Of a stretch of 64,000 nt of DNA, positions 10,001-18,076 are shown one piece after another. Source of the DNA: Chitinophagales bacterium (GTDB taxonomy: Bacteria > Bacteroidota > Bacteroidia > Chitinophagales > LD1); the NCBI GenBank assembly GCA_019638515.1, contig JAHBTS010000007.1, positions 1-64,000 of the forward strand, read 5' to 3'. Position 1 is the stretch's first letter. Each line of letters opens with the position of its first letter. Both the position numbers and the translations under genes were made by a program. The notes under the pieces were generated by a model. That model was not told the DNA's origin and did not search any database. It saw only the letters and a list, made by a program, of their open reading frames with translations.

Positions 10001-10186
10001 AACGATCCCATTTTATTAAACCTCTGCGAAGCAATTAGAGTAGGTAAAAACATTGTGTGGAAAGATTTCTGGGAGCAAATGCGCCAGAAAATAGGCACCA
10101 ATCCTCACTTTGCAGATTACGTGCCGCCACATCAAAACTTAAAATCTCTTTTTAGCAGAGCATACTTTTCACTCTTAGGCGTTTAA
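7010..10186 (+). CDS. exported protein with duplicated helical repeat unit and C-terminal His/Cys module
   Basis: 1058 residues from ATG 7010, chosen because the signal peptide MKKNLRLVCICVLLLYGI starts there; an upstream in-frame start at 6956 would add 18 residues. The body contains two related helical units of about 300 residues (roughly 150-420 and 530-800). They share patterns such as TEVLRYAA/DEIFKRFE, LVKKYLY/SMKRYIY and LFTIMVYG/IYFLMVFG. They are joined by a Pro/Thr/Glu-rich linker (about 430-500). The last about 190 residues form a module shared with the next gene: IYANKPEYE, then HRGHS (H942, H945), then GSCGG (C968), then KQIGT and YVPPHQNL. The strand-HxGH and strand-xCxG pattern resembles the His/Cys dyad of clan CD peptidases (caspase, gingipain, CHAT), which is inference. 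The next gene abuts it with 0 nt between. Confidence 0.8.
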   Translation: MKKNLRLVCICVLLLYGIVAAKANVDSSYNNRIILTQKSFQSIKQKIADEFPKVDAHFFPLADSAFSFSQNPQFSSEEKFRYANTLLRFITVIYNSATDEEMANGKLNDGFKYFILLAEWDNKKVLEENIRLYRKFTLSYASLIPDDNICEKFIVAYSRENPTEVLRYAAQFGQRTFALDIIDSMAIAAPDLVKKYLYSENDVSDNIVRSKSPASKYLLSVYRTYGQRSDAYLLAYNVLKNEFSMDAADSLGDNPQDLFKILVSNLKKPDAFGKHSIYQVLENYSIDQVRKANEVSKSSTGYAVSDYFKNLSSDDLFTIMVYGHKELSLQAFTDLLGAIKRRIYNPYSYNFISSISPAKLKQFLAFCERNEKLDVILQMVDGKSLNYLYQLMSQVETPNMKPDFNITDSLDIQQLLHGRLPEIALTTSLNRTPKTEPDKDPLPEVITKETESIPVETVVIETPAQPIELPADNVATNADAVLVKPIVLRLSEKEKAMLSLKKNLTNTLKEIPLFINESYAEELLTYAAKHEPDEIFKRFEAYKTKAFATRILETAGKASPTSMKRYIYNASHPVSMLLDKSTDSVIKQIMKMPHMVGYQSKAYTFMDAIVKGKLTPGQAENLCNSPQCLFKELVAIAKQKEYIGYYSVERELTDFSLRFLREINDNIALNESEPFRIVESFSQEEIYFLMVFGREEVVTGSFNGLYARLKSRIKTGNVVSLLNNVNHNRFRTFISMCGAYGKLEEVLNEMSTQQRDTLLVQFTHLSKNENNNDGVEIAETLNSIKNPQVLLVLHSQIKIEYEKAERDSNNMLLALYSVLASLVDGSAVVENNWFNTLSKQIKLPAVSQLPTKNLIAEKQRCIEQMYFYNDVDGRESFTNFLNTFKVLPTWKTEDKGSYVMVKSVEGNDVEIYANKPEYETNGQDAINDYLKANDLTPTVVIHRGHSFHTASTLQNVNEHVKLLLVGSCGGFYKLSYAIDNAPDAHIIATKQIGTKNVNDPILLNLCEAIRVGKNIVWKDFWEQMRQKIGTNPHFADYVPPHQNLKSLFSRAYFSLLGV

Positions 10187-12295
10187 ATGCAAAAAACTAA
10201 AAAACAGCTCCCTCTTATTGCAGCCATATATTTGCTCAACATTGCAACCTGCTTTGCCTTTGCAGCAAACGATAGCATTGCAAAGCGCCCCAATCTTATA
10301 GATGCCGAACAAGAGCGTATAGATAAGTTGGACGGCAAATTAGATCGCTACATCAACACCGGAGATACAGCCACAGATAAGCAAGCCGGCTTTGTATATT
10401 TTACCACCGTAGATTATATTCAAAAAGTAGTAGATAAGGACCTTATTCCTCACTTAGATAAGATAAACTTTTACGACAACCTCTTTGTAGAACTCCGCAG
10501 CGTAAACAAATCAAACTATTACAGAGTAGATGAGTTAGATAAAAAAATCCTCCATGTGCTTGCAGGGCTTAATGCACTTCGCGAAAACAACCTGCAATCG
10601 TTTCTGCTCGAAAACATTCCGTTATCAATAAAAATTGCAGGCTTCTTTAAAAACAGCTCTGGCATAAAAGAGTTTCTTACAGTTGCCGCCAAGCGCTATC
10701 CCACACAAGTATTGCATTATGCATACCTTTTTGATGATAAAGATTATGCACTTCCCATTTTAGAAAATGCAGTAACTGCAGCACCAGCCTTTGCAAAAAA
10801 GTATTTTTTAGAAACCCAACCCATTTTCAGAACCCTAAAAAAGAGCAGCAATACAGCTGTGCAAACCATACTTAGTATTGATAAAAAAATGGGAAAAAGC
10901 ACCAACGCTTATGTATTGTTAGATGCCATTGAAAATAACCAGCTCACCATAGAAAGCGCCAACGAAATAGGGAAAGAACAATACGCATACCTAAAAACAA
11001 TGCTCAATATTCGTAAGAAAAAAGAGCCGTTGGCAGAGCATTCACTCGAAGCTGAATTAGTAGTAAATGCACTAAAATACGTGCGTGTAGTAAACGACCT
11101 GCACAACGAGCCCGACAATATTCGATTTGCAATTGTAGATTCATTTAATGCTGCCGAGTTATACACGCTCATGGTGTATAGCGAAGAAGAAATTTTCACC
11201 TCCACATTTAATGGTTGCTTTAAACGCCTCCTTGCAAAGTTAGACAGCACCAATGGCTACGAATTTATTCAGCAAATGGGCGAAAATAGATTTAGAGCAT
11301 TCATAAAAATGGCTGCATCTTATGGAAAGCTCGACCAATTTCTAGCCACCATGAAACCGGAGCAGCAGCAACAGTTAATGGTGAAATTTGCCAGCAATTT
11401 AGAATTAGATGAAAACGATATTGAGCAAGCTGTAGAAGTAGCAGACGCATTCGGGAGCATATCGGATTCCTCTTTGCTAAACCTGCTGCGCACCACCATA
11501 AAAAGTGAATACAAGCGCGTAGATGCACAAAATAGTAAACGCGGAAAAGTAATTTACGGACTACTCTCCAACCTCTTTGCAGGCGATGGCTTATTTAAAG
11601 ATGAATGGTTCTCCGGCATTGCAGCCAAATACCAATTGCCACCATTAGATAAAGTAAACTTCGAAAACCTCTTTCGTAGAAACCGCCACAATATCTGGCA
11701 AATGTACTTTTATGACGATGAAGATGGCGATGCCTCCTTCAAAACATTTTTAGCCGTTTTTAAAGACCCCAACTGGCAAATATTCGACTATCCGCATTAT
11801 GTAAAAATTGCTTCAAAATCGGGAGCACTGGTAACCATTTATGCCAATAAACCCAAAAGCGAGTACATTGGCCAACCACAAATAGAAAAACTATTAGATA
11901 GCCTTAAACAAGAACCCGATGTGATGGTTCACCGCGGCCACAGCTATTATGCCTATAAAACCATCGAAAAAATTCACAGCAACACTGCAGTGTTTATACT
12001 TGGCAGTTGTGGAGGTTACAATAGCCTAAAAGGTATTTTTGAACGCAGCCCTAATGTAAGTGTAGTAGCATCCAAGCAAATTGGAACCATGTTTGTAAAC
12101 AATCCGCTCATTAAACTTTTAGCAGAAGATATTCGCAATTTCAAAGACATAAACTGGTACAGCACTTGGAGCGATTTAGAAACCACCGTGAAAAGCAACA
12201 AGCAGGCCTACGAACGCTTTCTAGATTATATTCCACCACATAAAAACTTAGGCGCCTTGTTTATTCGAGCATATAATAGAATGACCGAGGAGTAA
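10187..12295 (+). CDS. exported paralogue with single helical unit and C-terminal His/Cys module
   Basis: 702 residues. The signal peptide is MQKTKKQLPLIAAIYLLNIA and onward to about 25. It is a paralogue of the preceding protein but carries one copy of the helical unit (about 145-410) instead of two. The C-terminal module keeps all landmark positions: MYFYDDEDGDASFKTF, IYANKP, HRGHS with H582 and H585, LGSCGG with C608, KQIGT, and YIPPHKNL. The 23-residue spacing from the second His to the Cys is identical in both proteins, which argues for a functional site. It starts directly at the stop of the preceding gene, so they are co-translated. Function unknown; a secreted cysteine peptidase or an inactive relative is my best guess. 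Confidence 0.8.
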   Translation: MQKTKKQLPLIAAIYLLNIATCFAFAANDSIAKRPNLIDAEQERIDKLDGKLDRYINTGDTATDKQAGFVYFTTVDYIQKVVDKDLIPHLDKINFYDNLFVELRSVNKSNYYRVDELDKKILHVLAGLNALRENNLQSFLLENIPLSIKIAGFFKNSSGIKEFLTVAAKRYPTQVLHYAYLFDDKDYALPILENAVTAAPAFAKKYFLETQPIFRTLKKSSNTAVQTILSIDKKMGKSTNAYVLLDAIENNQLTIESANEIGKEQYAYLKTMLNIRKKKEPLAEHSLEAELVVNALKYVRVVNDLHNEPDNIRFAIVDSFNAAELYTLMVYSEEEIFTSTFNGCFKRLLAKLDSTNGYEFIQQMGENRFRAFIKMAASYGKLDQFLATMKPEQQQQLMVKFASNLELDENDIEQAVEVADAFGSISDSSLLNLLRTTIKSEYKRVDAQNSKRGKVIYGLLSNLFAGDGLFKDEWFSGIAAKYQLPPLDKVNFENLFRRNRHNIWQMYFYDDEDGDASFKTFLAVFKDPNWQIFDYPHYVKIASKSGALVTIYANKPKSEYIGQPQIEKLLDSLKQEPDVMVHRGHSYYAYKTIEKIHSNTAVFILGSCGGYNSLKGIFERSPNVSVVASKQIGTMFVNNPLIKLLAEDIRNFKDINWYSTWSDLETTVKSNKQAYERFLDYIPPHKNLGALFIRAYNRMTEE

Positions 12296-12428
12296 ACCTC
12301 ATCGACAAACAGTGCTTTTTCAGTAAAAAACATAGCTTAGCTCCATTACATTATTCTTGAAACAACTCTTCACGGAAACAATTCAATAATGTGATTAAAC
12401 TTGCTTCGCCAAAAAACATTTAAGCGTA

Positions 12429-13766
12429 ATGATTAAAACCTGTATTACAATACTGCTGGCAGCAGTTAGCGCTTGTTTATATGCGCAATCAGAAAGAATG
12501 GTAGAAATGAAACCTACCACTCAATCGCATAATTTTGAACGCAGAGGTGTATCGCTAAAAGAGGCACTTAATCAAATAACGCCAACACCACTCAATGTAA
12601 AAAAAGAACAAACCGGCACTTTAATAGTAGCCGTTCTACTTCCTTTTAAAGCAGAAAGCAGCAAGGCAATACTCGATGCCGTTGCAGAAATGAAAGAAAA
12701 CAGACACCGAGCAAAACTACTTACCGATGAGGCTAAAACAGCTCTAGAATTTTACGATGGCGCAATGCTGGCACTCAAAAAAATACAGAACTCCGAGCAC
12801 CAACAGTTGAAGATGGAACTTCACTTCTTCGATACTTGGGGAAACGACTCCGTAATAAATGAGCTACTAAAAGAAAAAGCTATTAAAAATGCAAACGTAA
12901 TTATTGGACCTGCCACCCACGAAGGCGCAAAAAAAATAGCTGAATTTTGTAAGCAAAACAGCATTGTAAACGTACAGCCATTTTCGCCCTCTAAATCTAT
13001 TACCACCAGCAATCCATATCACGTAAAGTTAGCTCCCACACTAGAAGCGCATATTGATAATATGGTGCGCTCACTTGCCGATTCATTCATGCAAGAAAAC
13101 ATTGTTATTTACACCACCTCCAATAAGAGCGATTTACAAGCAGCCCAGCGCTTAGACTCCATACTTAGAAACTTTGACGGAGCAGGAAAAACCCGCTTCA
13201 ATATTACATTCTTTAATACCGCAACAGCTATAAAGAGCGAAAAAAAATCGGTAGTAGATGTGCTACACCCTACTAAAAAAAATATAGTGGTGGCTTGCGC
13301 GTTTGAAGAGCCAAATGCACAAATGGTAATTAGGCAATTAGCAGCAGCAAAACCACAAGTTATTGTGTATGGAATGCCCACATGGCTCAATTCCGAAGTG
13401 CTTCGGTTAGATTATTTAAACAAATTAAATGCCCGCTTTACAGAGCAATTTGTAGAAGATACTTTAGACAATAAAAAGGCAATGGAATTTATTAATTTAT
13501 ACCGCGAAATCAACTTCTCCTTTCCGCCAAAATACGCATGGCTCGGCTACGATGTAATCAATTGGCTATATAATGCAGCTGAGGAAAACGACCGTTTCCC
13601 TGCCAATATACAAGGCAGCTTTTATTCCGGAGCAGGATATAAATTCCAATTCCGAATTGCAGAAAGAACACCCAAAACAACTGAAAAACGCGGTATAGAT
13701 TACTATGAAAACACCTTCTTACACTTATTGCGCATCCAAAACTACACATTACTAAAGGACTGGTAG
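12429..13766 (+). CDS. periplasmic-binding-protein-like protein (type 1 PBP fold)
   Basis: 445 residues with a signal peptide (about 1-19, CLYAQ). From about residue 60 the sequence follows the type 1 periplasmic-binding fold seen in Leu/Ile/Val-binding and LpoA-like proteins: LIVAVLLPF, then a long helix region ending in FYDGAMLALK, then NVIIGPATHEGAKKIAEFCK, NIVIYTTSNKSD and PQVIVYGMPTW. Bacteroidota often fuse this domain to LysM repeats; none is present here. No ABC transporter genes are near, so a sensing or scaffolding role is more likely than uptake. It lies 133 bp after the His/Cys paralogues and 3 bp before the TPR-like gene, suggesting one functional group. Confidence 0.75.
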   Translation: MIKTCITILLAAVSACLYAQSERMVEMKPTTQSHNFERRGVSLKEALNQITPTPLNVKKEQTGTLIVAVLLPFKAESSKAILDAVAEMKENRHRAKLLTDEAKTALEFYDGAMLALKKIQNSEHQQLKMELHFFDTWGNDSVINELLKEKAIKNANVIIGPATHEGAKKIAEFCKQNSIVNVQPFSPSKSITTSNPYHVKLAPTLEAHIDNMVRSLADSFMQENIVIYTTSNKSDLQAAQRLDSILRNFDGAGKTRFNITFFNTATAIKSEKKSVVDVLHPTKKNIVVACAFEEPNAQMVIRQLAAAKPQVIVYGMPTWLNSEVLRLDYLNKLNARFTEQFVEDTLDNKKAMEFINLYREINFSFPPKYAWLGYDVINWLYNAAEENDRFPANIQGSFYSGAGYKFQFRIAERTPKTTEKRGIDYYENTFLHLLRIQNYTLLKDW

Positions 13767-13769
13767 CCA

Positions 13770-15155
13770 ATGACATTTCTACGCATTTTATTAAGCCGAT
13801 GCACCGCACCGGAACTGCATAAACTAAAGTTACAACCACTTAAAGGCAATGAATACGAAGTATTGCTTGAAACCATTAAGCACTGTAACAATCCCGACTG
13901 TAGCGATGAAGACATACAACACAAGTTACAACTTTCTAAAAGCTACTTCGATAAAATAAATTCCGTACTGCTAAACAAGTGTACCACCATCTTAGCCGGA
14001 AGCAACAGCTATGAAGATGCATTTAGTCTTTACCTCGAAAAAGATATTTCCGATCTTGTAAAACACGAACTAAAAATCCGTGAAAAACAAATACTTAAAT
14101 CCGGTACTAAAGATGAAATTGCGCATTTCTATTACATCGCTTTCCAAAATTTAAGGCGTATTCCCGCCAGCGATTACAACGATGATCTGGCAGAAACCAC
14201 TGCCAATAAATACCTGCTCAACAAAGAGCAATGCACCGAAGCAGATGAATTAGAAATACGTGCCATGTTAGAAGTTACACGTGCATTTATTAAAGCAGTA
14301 ACAGGTGAAATGAAAAAGTATGAGCCATTCTTTGTAGAAAAAATGAAGGCAATTTCAACCCAAATTGAAAACAAACCATATTACAATGCTCATTTCCATT
14401 ATCAATTAGCTTGGGCAAACTATTACGATTACTACACCAGTAATTTTCCAGATTTAGTAAACGCACTTAAAACAGCATTAACCTATTACGAAAAAGCCAA
14501 AGACACCATCAGCGAAACCTATAAAATATATGCAATTACCAAACTTGCAAAAGCCTATTGCCATGGCAGCCATTTTGAAGAAGCATTGAAAATTTACCAA
14601 GAAGCATTCGACCTGTTTGGAAACCAATTAACGCGCAATCCTTATCACCCAACTATGTATGCCATTGTTTCAATTATCAATGGTAAGTATGCCGAAGCAG
14701 AAGTAATAATGAACAACAATTTACAGCACCTGCTCAACTCCGAAAAACCTGGAACTCTGGATTTCGATATATACAGAACTTACGCCATTTTATATATGAA
14801 CCAAGCTAAGTTCGATAAGGCCTTTTTATACTTAGAAGAAGCACTTAAATTCCGAAGAACCGGTATTAGTTTACTAGGTGATATTTTATTGCGAATGGTA
14901 CACAATGCATTCTTTGTTTTAAGTGGCGATTTAGCTACGGCAAAAGCCACTTTAGCCCGCAATTTCAAATTCCTTTCTTCAAAGGAAAATGATCCCATGG
15001 TGCAGGAATACACTTCTTACTTTAAAATGTTGAAGCAGATTATCCGCTACCGCGAAGGAAAAAAACTACCCAAAGATTTTGCCGAACAACTTGCTCCCTT
15101 TCGCCAAGGAATTATGAAACTCTATGGCGATTTACTAGATAAAATGGTGGATTAA
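13770..15155 (+). CDS. cytoplasmic TPR-like helical repeat protein
   Basis: 461 residues with no signal peptide. The protein is all-helical with TPR-like periodicity from about 200 to 400 (AHFHYQLAWANYYDYY, AYCHGSHFEEALKIYQEAFDLFG, DIYRTYAILYMNQAKFDKAFLYLEEAL). The N-terminal 60 residues contain two Cys (CNNPDC) but no full zinc motif. It begins 3 nt after the PBP-like gene and ends 20 nt before a strong terminator, so it is the last gene of the group that starts at 7010. Likely an adaptor or regulatory scaffold inside the cell; no catalytic motif is seen. Confidence 0.7.
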   Translation: MTFLRILLSRCTAPELHKLKLQPLKGNEYEVLLETIKHCNNPDCSDEDIQHKLQLSKSYFDKINSVLLNKCTTILAGSNSYEDAFSLYLEKDISDLVKHELKIREKQILKSGTKDEIAHFYYIAFQNLRRIPASDYNDDLAETTANKYLLNKEQCTEADELEIRAMLEVTRAFIKAVTGEMKKYEPFFVEKMKAISTQIENKPYYNAHFHYQLAWANYYDYYTSNFPDLVNALKTALTYYEKAKDTISETYKIYAITKLAKAYCHGSHFEEALKIYQEAFDLFGNQLTRNPYHPTMYAIVSIINGKYAEAEVIMNNNLQHLLNSEKPGTLDFDIYRTYAILYMNQAKFDKAFLYLEEALKFRRTGISLLGDILLRMVHNAFFVLSGDLATAKATLARNFKFLSSKENDPMVQEYTSYFKMLKQIIRYREGKKLPKDFAEQLAPFRQGIMKLYGDLLDKMVD

Positions 15156-15174
15156 ACCACACCTGCAAGCAATA

Positions 15175-15209
15175 AAAAAGCCCGTTCTCAAAAAGAAAAC
15201 GGGCTTTTT
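15175..15209. terminator. bidirectional intrinsic terminator
   Basis: A perfect 12-bp stem (AAAAAGCCCGTT / AACGGGCTTTTT) with an 11-nt loop and a T run on both sides. It lies between the convergent TPR-like gene (plus) and rplS (minus) and can stop transcription from both. Confidence 0.93.
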
Positions 15210-15225
15210 ACTTATGGTAAATGTT

Positions 15226-15597
15226 TTACGAAGCAGATTCTGTAACCACTCTTTTTTCTTGGATACGAGATGCTTTACCTTTTCTATCTCTTTGGTAGTA
15301 CAATTTAGCTCTGCGTACACGGCCAACTTTGTTTACTTCAATCTTTTCTACAAATGGAGAGAAAAGAGGGAATACTCTTTCTACACCTACGCCATTAGAA
15401 ATTTTACGAACGGTAAAAGTTTTTGTGGTGCCAATTCCGCGAATTTGAATTACATCGCCACGGAACTCCTGAATACGCTCTTTATTACCCTCTGTAATTT
15501 TATATGAAACGGTAACGTTGTCGCCCGGTTTAAAATCTGGATGTGTTTTTGCTTCGCCAAAAAGTAAATCGCTTACTTCTTTAATAACATTATTCAT
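15226..15597 (-). CDS. rplS: 50S ribosomal protein L19
   Basis: 123 residues, full length for L19. The recognisable core includes [36 protein letters not shown] and the C-terminal [19 protein letters not shown]19 sits at the 30S-50S interface of the large subunit. It stands alone here, without trmD or rimM, which is common in this phylum. It is followed by the bidirectional terminator. Confidence 0.97.
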   Translation of the reverse strand: MNNVIKEVSDLLFGEAKTHPDFKPGDNVTVSYKITEGNKERIQEFRGDVIQIRGIGTTKTFTVRKISNGVGVERVFPLFSPFVEKIEVNKVGRVRRAKLYYQRDRKGKASRIQEKRVVTESAS

Positions 15598-15670
15598 TTT
15601 GATGCTGTTTCTGTTTTTTCAAAAAGGAGCGCAAATATAATTTTTCGTTCCGGTATTACAAAACTCTTTT

Positions 15671-16210
15671 TTATCCAATTTTTTCTGCCACCATATTTAC
15701 AATGGTTTCAGGCTCCGCCATTCTGCCATTGCCCACTAAACCACTGGCTAATTCGCCATATTCTACCGGAATAAGTAAGTTGCCAAAGGACTCTAATGTT
15801 TGCACATTGCGCTGTGTTGCCGGATGCTGCCACATATCAATATCCATTGCCGGGGCAAAAAATACGGGGCACCGTGCCGAAAGATAGGTAGCAAGCAACA
15901 TATTATCGCAAATACCATTTGCCATTTTTGCCATGGTATTTGCCGTTGCCGGAGCTATAACCATGGCATTTGCCCAACATCCTAATTCAACATGATTATT
16001 CCATGCCCCATCTTCCGAAACATTAGTAATTACCGCGTTTTTACTAAGAGTAGATAATGTAACAGGTGTAATAAAATCTAAAGCCGAAGCAGTAGCTATT
16101 ACTTTTACCTCTGCTCCGGCTTTAATAAACTGTCTTATTAAAATAGCGGCTTTATAGGCTGCTATGGAACCACTCACGCCAAGGATAATTTTCTTTCCTT
16201 CTAAACGCAT
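15671..16210 (-). CDS. coaC: phosphopantothenoylcysteine decarboxylase (CoaC domain only)
   Basis: 179 residues: a complete HFCD flavoprotein domain with GVSGSIAAYK (FMN phosphate site), the catalytic His 73 in NNHVEL, APATANTMAKMANGICDN and PAMDIDMW. It decarboxylates 4'-phosphopantothenoylcysteine in coenzyme A synthesis. Most bacteria, including many Bacteroidota at this bamD-rpoZ locus, have a CoaBC fusion of about 400 residues. Here the frame ends with TAA after the CoaC half, and only 73 bp follow before rplS, so no CoaB domain is present. The substrate-flap motif reads GELASGLVGNGRM, with Ser 156 where the E. coli enzyme has its reactive Cys. The rpoZ gene is 33 bp upstream. Confidence 0.88.
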   Translation of the reverse strand: MRLEGKKIILGVSGSIAAYKAAILIRQFIKAGAEVKVIATASALDFITPVTLSTLSKNAVITNVSEDGAWNNHVELGCWANAMVIAPATANTMAKMANGICDNMLLATYLSARCPVFFAPAMDIDMWQHPATQRNVQTLESFGNLLIPVEYGELASGLVGNGRMAEPETIVNMVAEKIG

Positions 16211-16243
16211 GGCTTATTTTTTAAGAAGCAACTAAGGCTTCTC

Positions 16244-16576
16244 TTAGTTTTCGTCTGTATTGTCGCGATAGTAAATTGCATCGTCCACAAATTCTGTGGT
16301 TGCAATAATGGTTGGGTGCGGTAAACGCTCATAAAAGCGCGAAATCTCAATCTGTTCGCGATTTTCGTTTATTTCTTCTAAAGAATCGTGCGATTCAAAA
16401 TCTTTTAATTTAGAATGCAACTCCTCTTTCAATTCTTTACCAATTTGGTTTGATCTGCGAGAAATAATATACAAAGATTTGTACACATTACCGGTTCTTT
16501 CGGCAAGCGAAGCCAAATTTTGAGTTTCGATGTAAGGATTCAGCTGCGACAACTTTACTTTCTTACTTTTATCCAT
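16244..16576 (-). CDS. rpoZ: RNA polymerase omega subunit-like protein
   Basis: 110 residues, close to the usual size of the Bacteroidota omega homologue. The pattern GNVYKSLYIISRRSNQIGKELKEELHSKL corresponds to the conserved helix region of RpoZ (the AARRANQL-like motif reads SRRSNQIG). It would help assemble beta' into core RNA polymerase. Its start lies inside the last codons of bamD (8-nt overlap), and coaC follows. The bamD-rpoZ-coaBC order is a known conserved neighbourhood in this phylum and supports the call. Confidence 0.85.
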   Translation of the reverse strand: MDKSKKVKLSQLNPYIETQNLASLAERTGNVYKSLYIISRRSNQIGKELKEELHSKLKDFESHDSLEEINENREQIEISRFYERLPHPTIIATTEFVDDAIYYRDNTDEN

Positions 16577-17708
16577 TAGCTTTTATTTTTTCCAGTGTTT
16601 TGTAAGCAATGCGGTACATTTTTTCTGCCTCGCGAGAATACTTACTTTTTTTAAATTGGTCGGCAAAGATAAAATAACTTTTCACAGTTTTTTCTAACGG
16701 TTCATTTTTTGCTGCACCCCGCTGTTCCTCTGCCAGTAAAAAATTGTTTTTCACAATTAAAAAGTAAGCATGTTCCTTTATGGTATTACACTTTGCTTTT
16801 ACTTTCTCATCCTTAATTTTTTCTCTCTGTATGTCGGCTTCTTTAATACATTTAGATAGGATGCGCTCTCTTTCTCCCATATTAGAAGTTTGTGCATGTT
16901 CTATTAAGCCTTTCAGCAGTTTATAGTGCGATTCTTGCTCATACTCCTCTGCCTCAGCTATATATTTACTTGAAGAAAATTTGCGATTAAATGCCAAGTA
17001 ACTGTCTAAAACATGCCTATAGCGCTCTTCCTTTTTAGACGGAATACTATTTTCAGCAAATTTGAAATTAGATTTCACAATCATAAAATAGATACGCTCT
17101 GAATTATCTATATCAGGGAATGTTTCAAGTAAGTTTTCAAATGTGGTGGCCGCTGCGCGGTAGTGCCCGGTTTTGTAATACAACTCAGCGTTACTCAGTG
17201 CTTTTTTCTCTAATTTTTTCCGCAATTTGGTAATAGCCATATTGCAAGAGTCTATCCGCTTATGGTTATCGTAAAAATTATTAAGATACAGCATGTAGCC
17301 CTCTATGGCCTTATAGGTATTTACCTGCTCCAGCTCGTACTGTGGCGATTGATTATCTAAACTCTTAGCATGAAGATACAAACACTCTTCTGCATGTGTG
17401 CTGGCGGGATAAAGATCGAAAAAGTTCTTGAAGTGATACGATGAAATAATGTAGTCGCCTTGCTTATAGTTGGCCAAACAATAGTAATAGTATATTTCTT
17501 CTGTAGATTTTGAGCCTTTATATAAGCCCATTAACTCTTCAAACACGGGAATGCATTTGTAGTACTGCTTCTTATTGTACCACTGCATGGCTTTTTTGTA
17601 CTTGTAATCTAAATCAGTACTCTTTAATAATTGTTCGGGAGTATCGCAACTTTGCCACAGCAAAACAAATGCTAAGAAAAATAAAGAGAGGGAAAAATGT
17701 TTAAACAC
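16569..17708 (-). CDS. bamD: outer membrane assembly lipoprotein BamD
   Basis: 379 residues, with a lipoprotein signal ending in WQSC (Cys 21). TPR repeats follow: YKKAMQWYNKKQYYKCIPVFEELMGLYKG, IYYYYCLANYKQGDYIISSYHFKNFFDLYP, and ALSNAELYYKTGHYRAAATTFENLLETFPD. BamD belongs to the BAM machine that inserts beta-barrels in the outer membrane. This copy is longer than the typical 250-280 residues because two further helical repeats with a similar pattern follow from about 230 (AYLAFNRKFSSSKYIAEAEEY, SYFIFADQFKKSKYSREAEKMY). The 8-nt overlap with rpoZ and the short gap to ytxJ indicate one operon. Confidence 0.88.
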   Translation of the reverse strand: MFKHFSLSLFFLAFVLLWQSCDTPEQLLKSTDLDYKYKKAMQWYNKKQYYKCIPVFEELMGLYKGSKSTEEIYYYYCLANYKQGDYIISSYHFKNFFDLYPASTHAEECLYLHAKSLDNQSPQYELEQVNTYKAIEGYMLYLNNFYDNHKRIDSCNMAITKLRKKLEKKALSNAELYYKTGHYRAAATTFENLLETFPDIDNSERIYFMIVKSNFKFAENSIPSKKEERYRHVLDSYLAFNRKFSSSKYIAEAEEYEQESHYKLLKGLIEHAQTSNMGERERILSKCIKEADIQREKIKDEKVKAKCNTIKEHAYFLIVKNNFLLAEEQRGAAKNEPLEKTVKSYFIFADQFKKSKYSREAEKMYRIAYKTLEKIKANG

Positions 17709-17723
17709 TCCGTACGAAATAAT

Positions 17724-18071
17724 TTATGAAGCAGCAACCAATATGGCATTACAGGCATCACTGGCACTTATATTTTCGTGCGATGCCGTATAAACCACTT
17801 TGCCTTTATGTAAAACAATAAGTTGTGGCGATTGGTGCACCACATTAAACTTTTCGGCTACGGCATTAGATACAGGGCGAAAAGCCAATAAATCCAACAA
17901 AAAAACCGGACACTCACTTTCTGGAGCTTGCCATTCTTTTTCAAAAGCCTTTTTAGCAAAAACACTTACCGGACACCGAGTACTGTGCTTAAAAACAGCT
18001 ATCGGATGTTCAAAAGAAAGCGTTTCCAGCTCATCTACACGAACCTCGCTATTTAGTTCTAACCAATTCAT
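17724..18071 (-). CDS. ytxJ: bacillithiol system redox protein YtxJ
   Basis: 115 residues with a thioredoxin-like fold. The single active-site Cys sits in FKHSTRCPVS, the hallmark of YtxJ/DUF2847; a monothiol CP motif replaces CxxC. The cis-Pro region reads HQSPQLIVLHKGKVVY. The family is thought to act as a bacilliredoxin that removes bacillithiol from proteins, and bacillithiol is made by many Bacteroidota. It lies between the tiny lipoprotein gene (5 nt upstream) and bamD (15 nt downstream). Confidence 0.88.
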   Translation of the reverse strand: MNWLELNSEVRVDELETLSFEHPIAVFKHSTRCPVSVFAKKAFEKEWQAPESECPVFLLDLLAFRPVSNAVAEKFNVVHQSPQLIVLHKGKVVYTASHENISASDACNAILVAAS

Positions 18072-18076
18072 ACTAA

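Noticed and set aside
10187-12295. Frameshifted extension of the preceding 1058-residue protein
   Set aside because: It has its own ATG, signal peptide and complete C-terminal module, so it is a separate paralogue.
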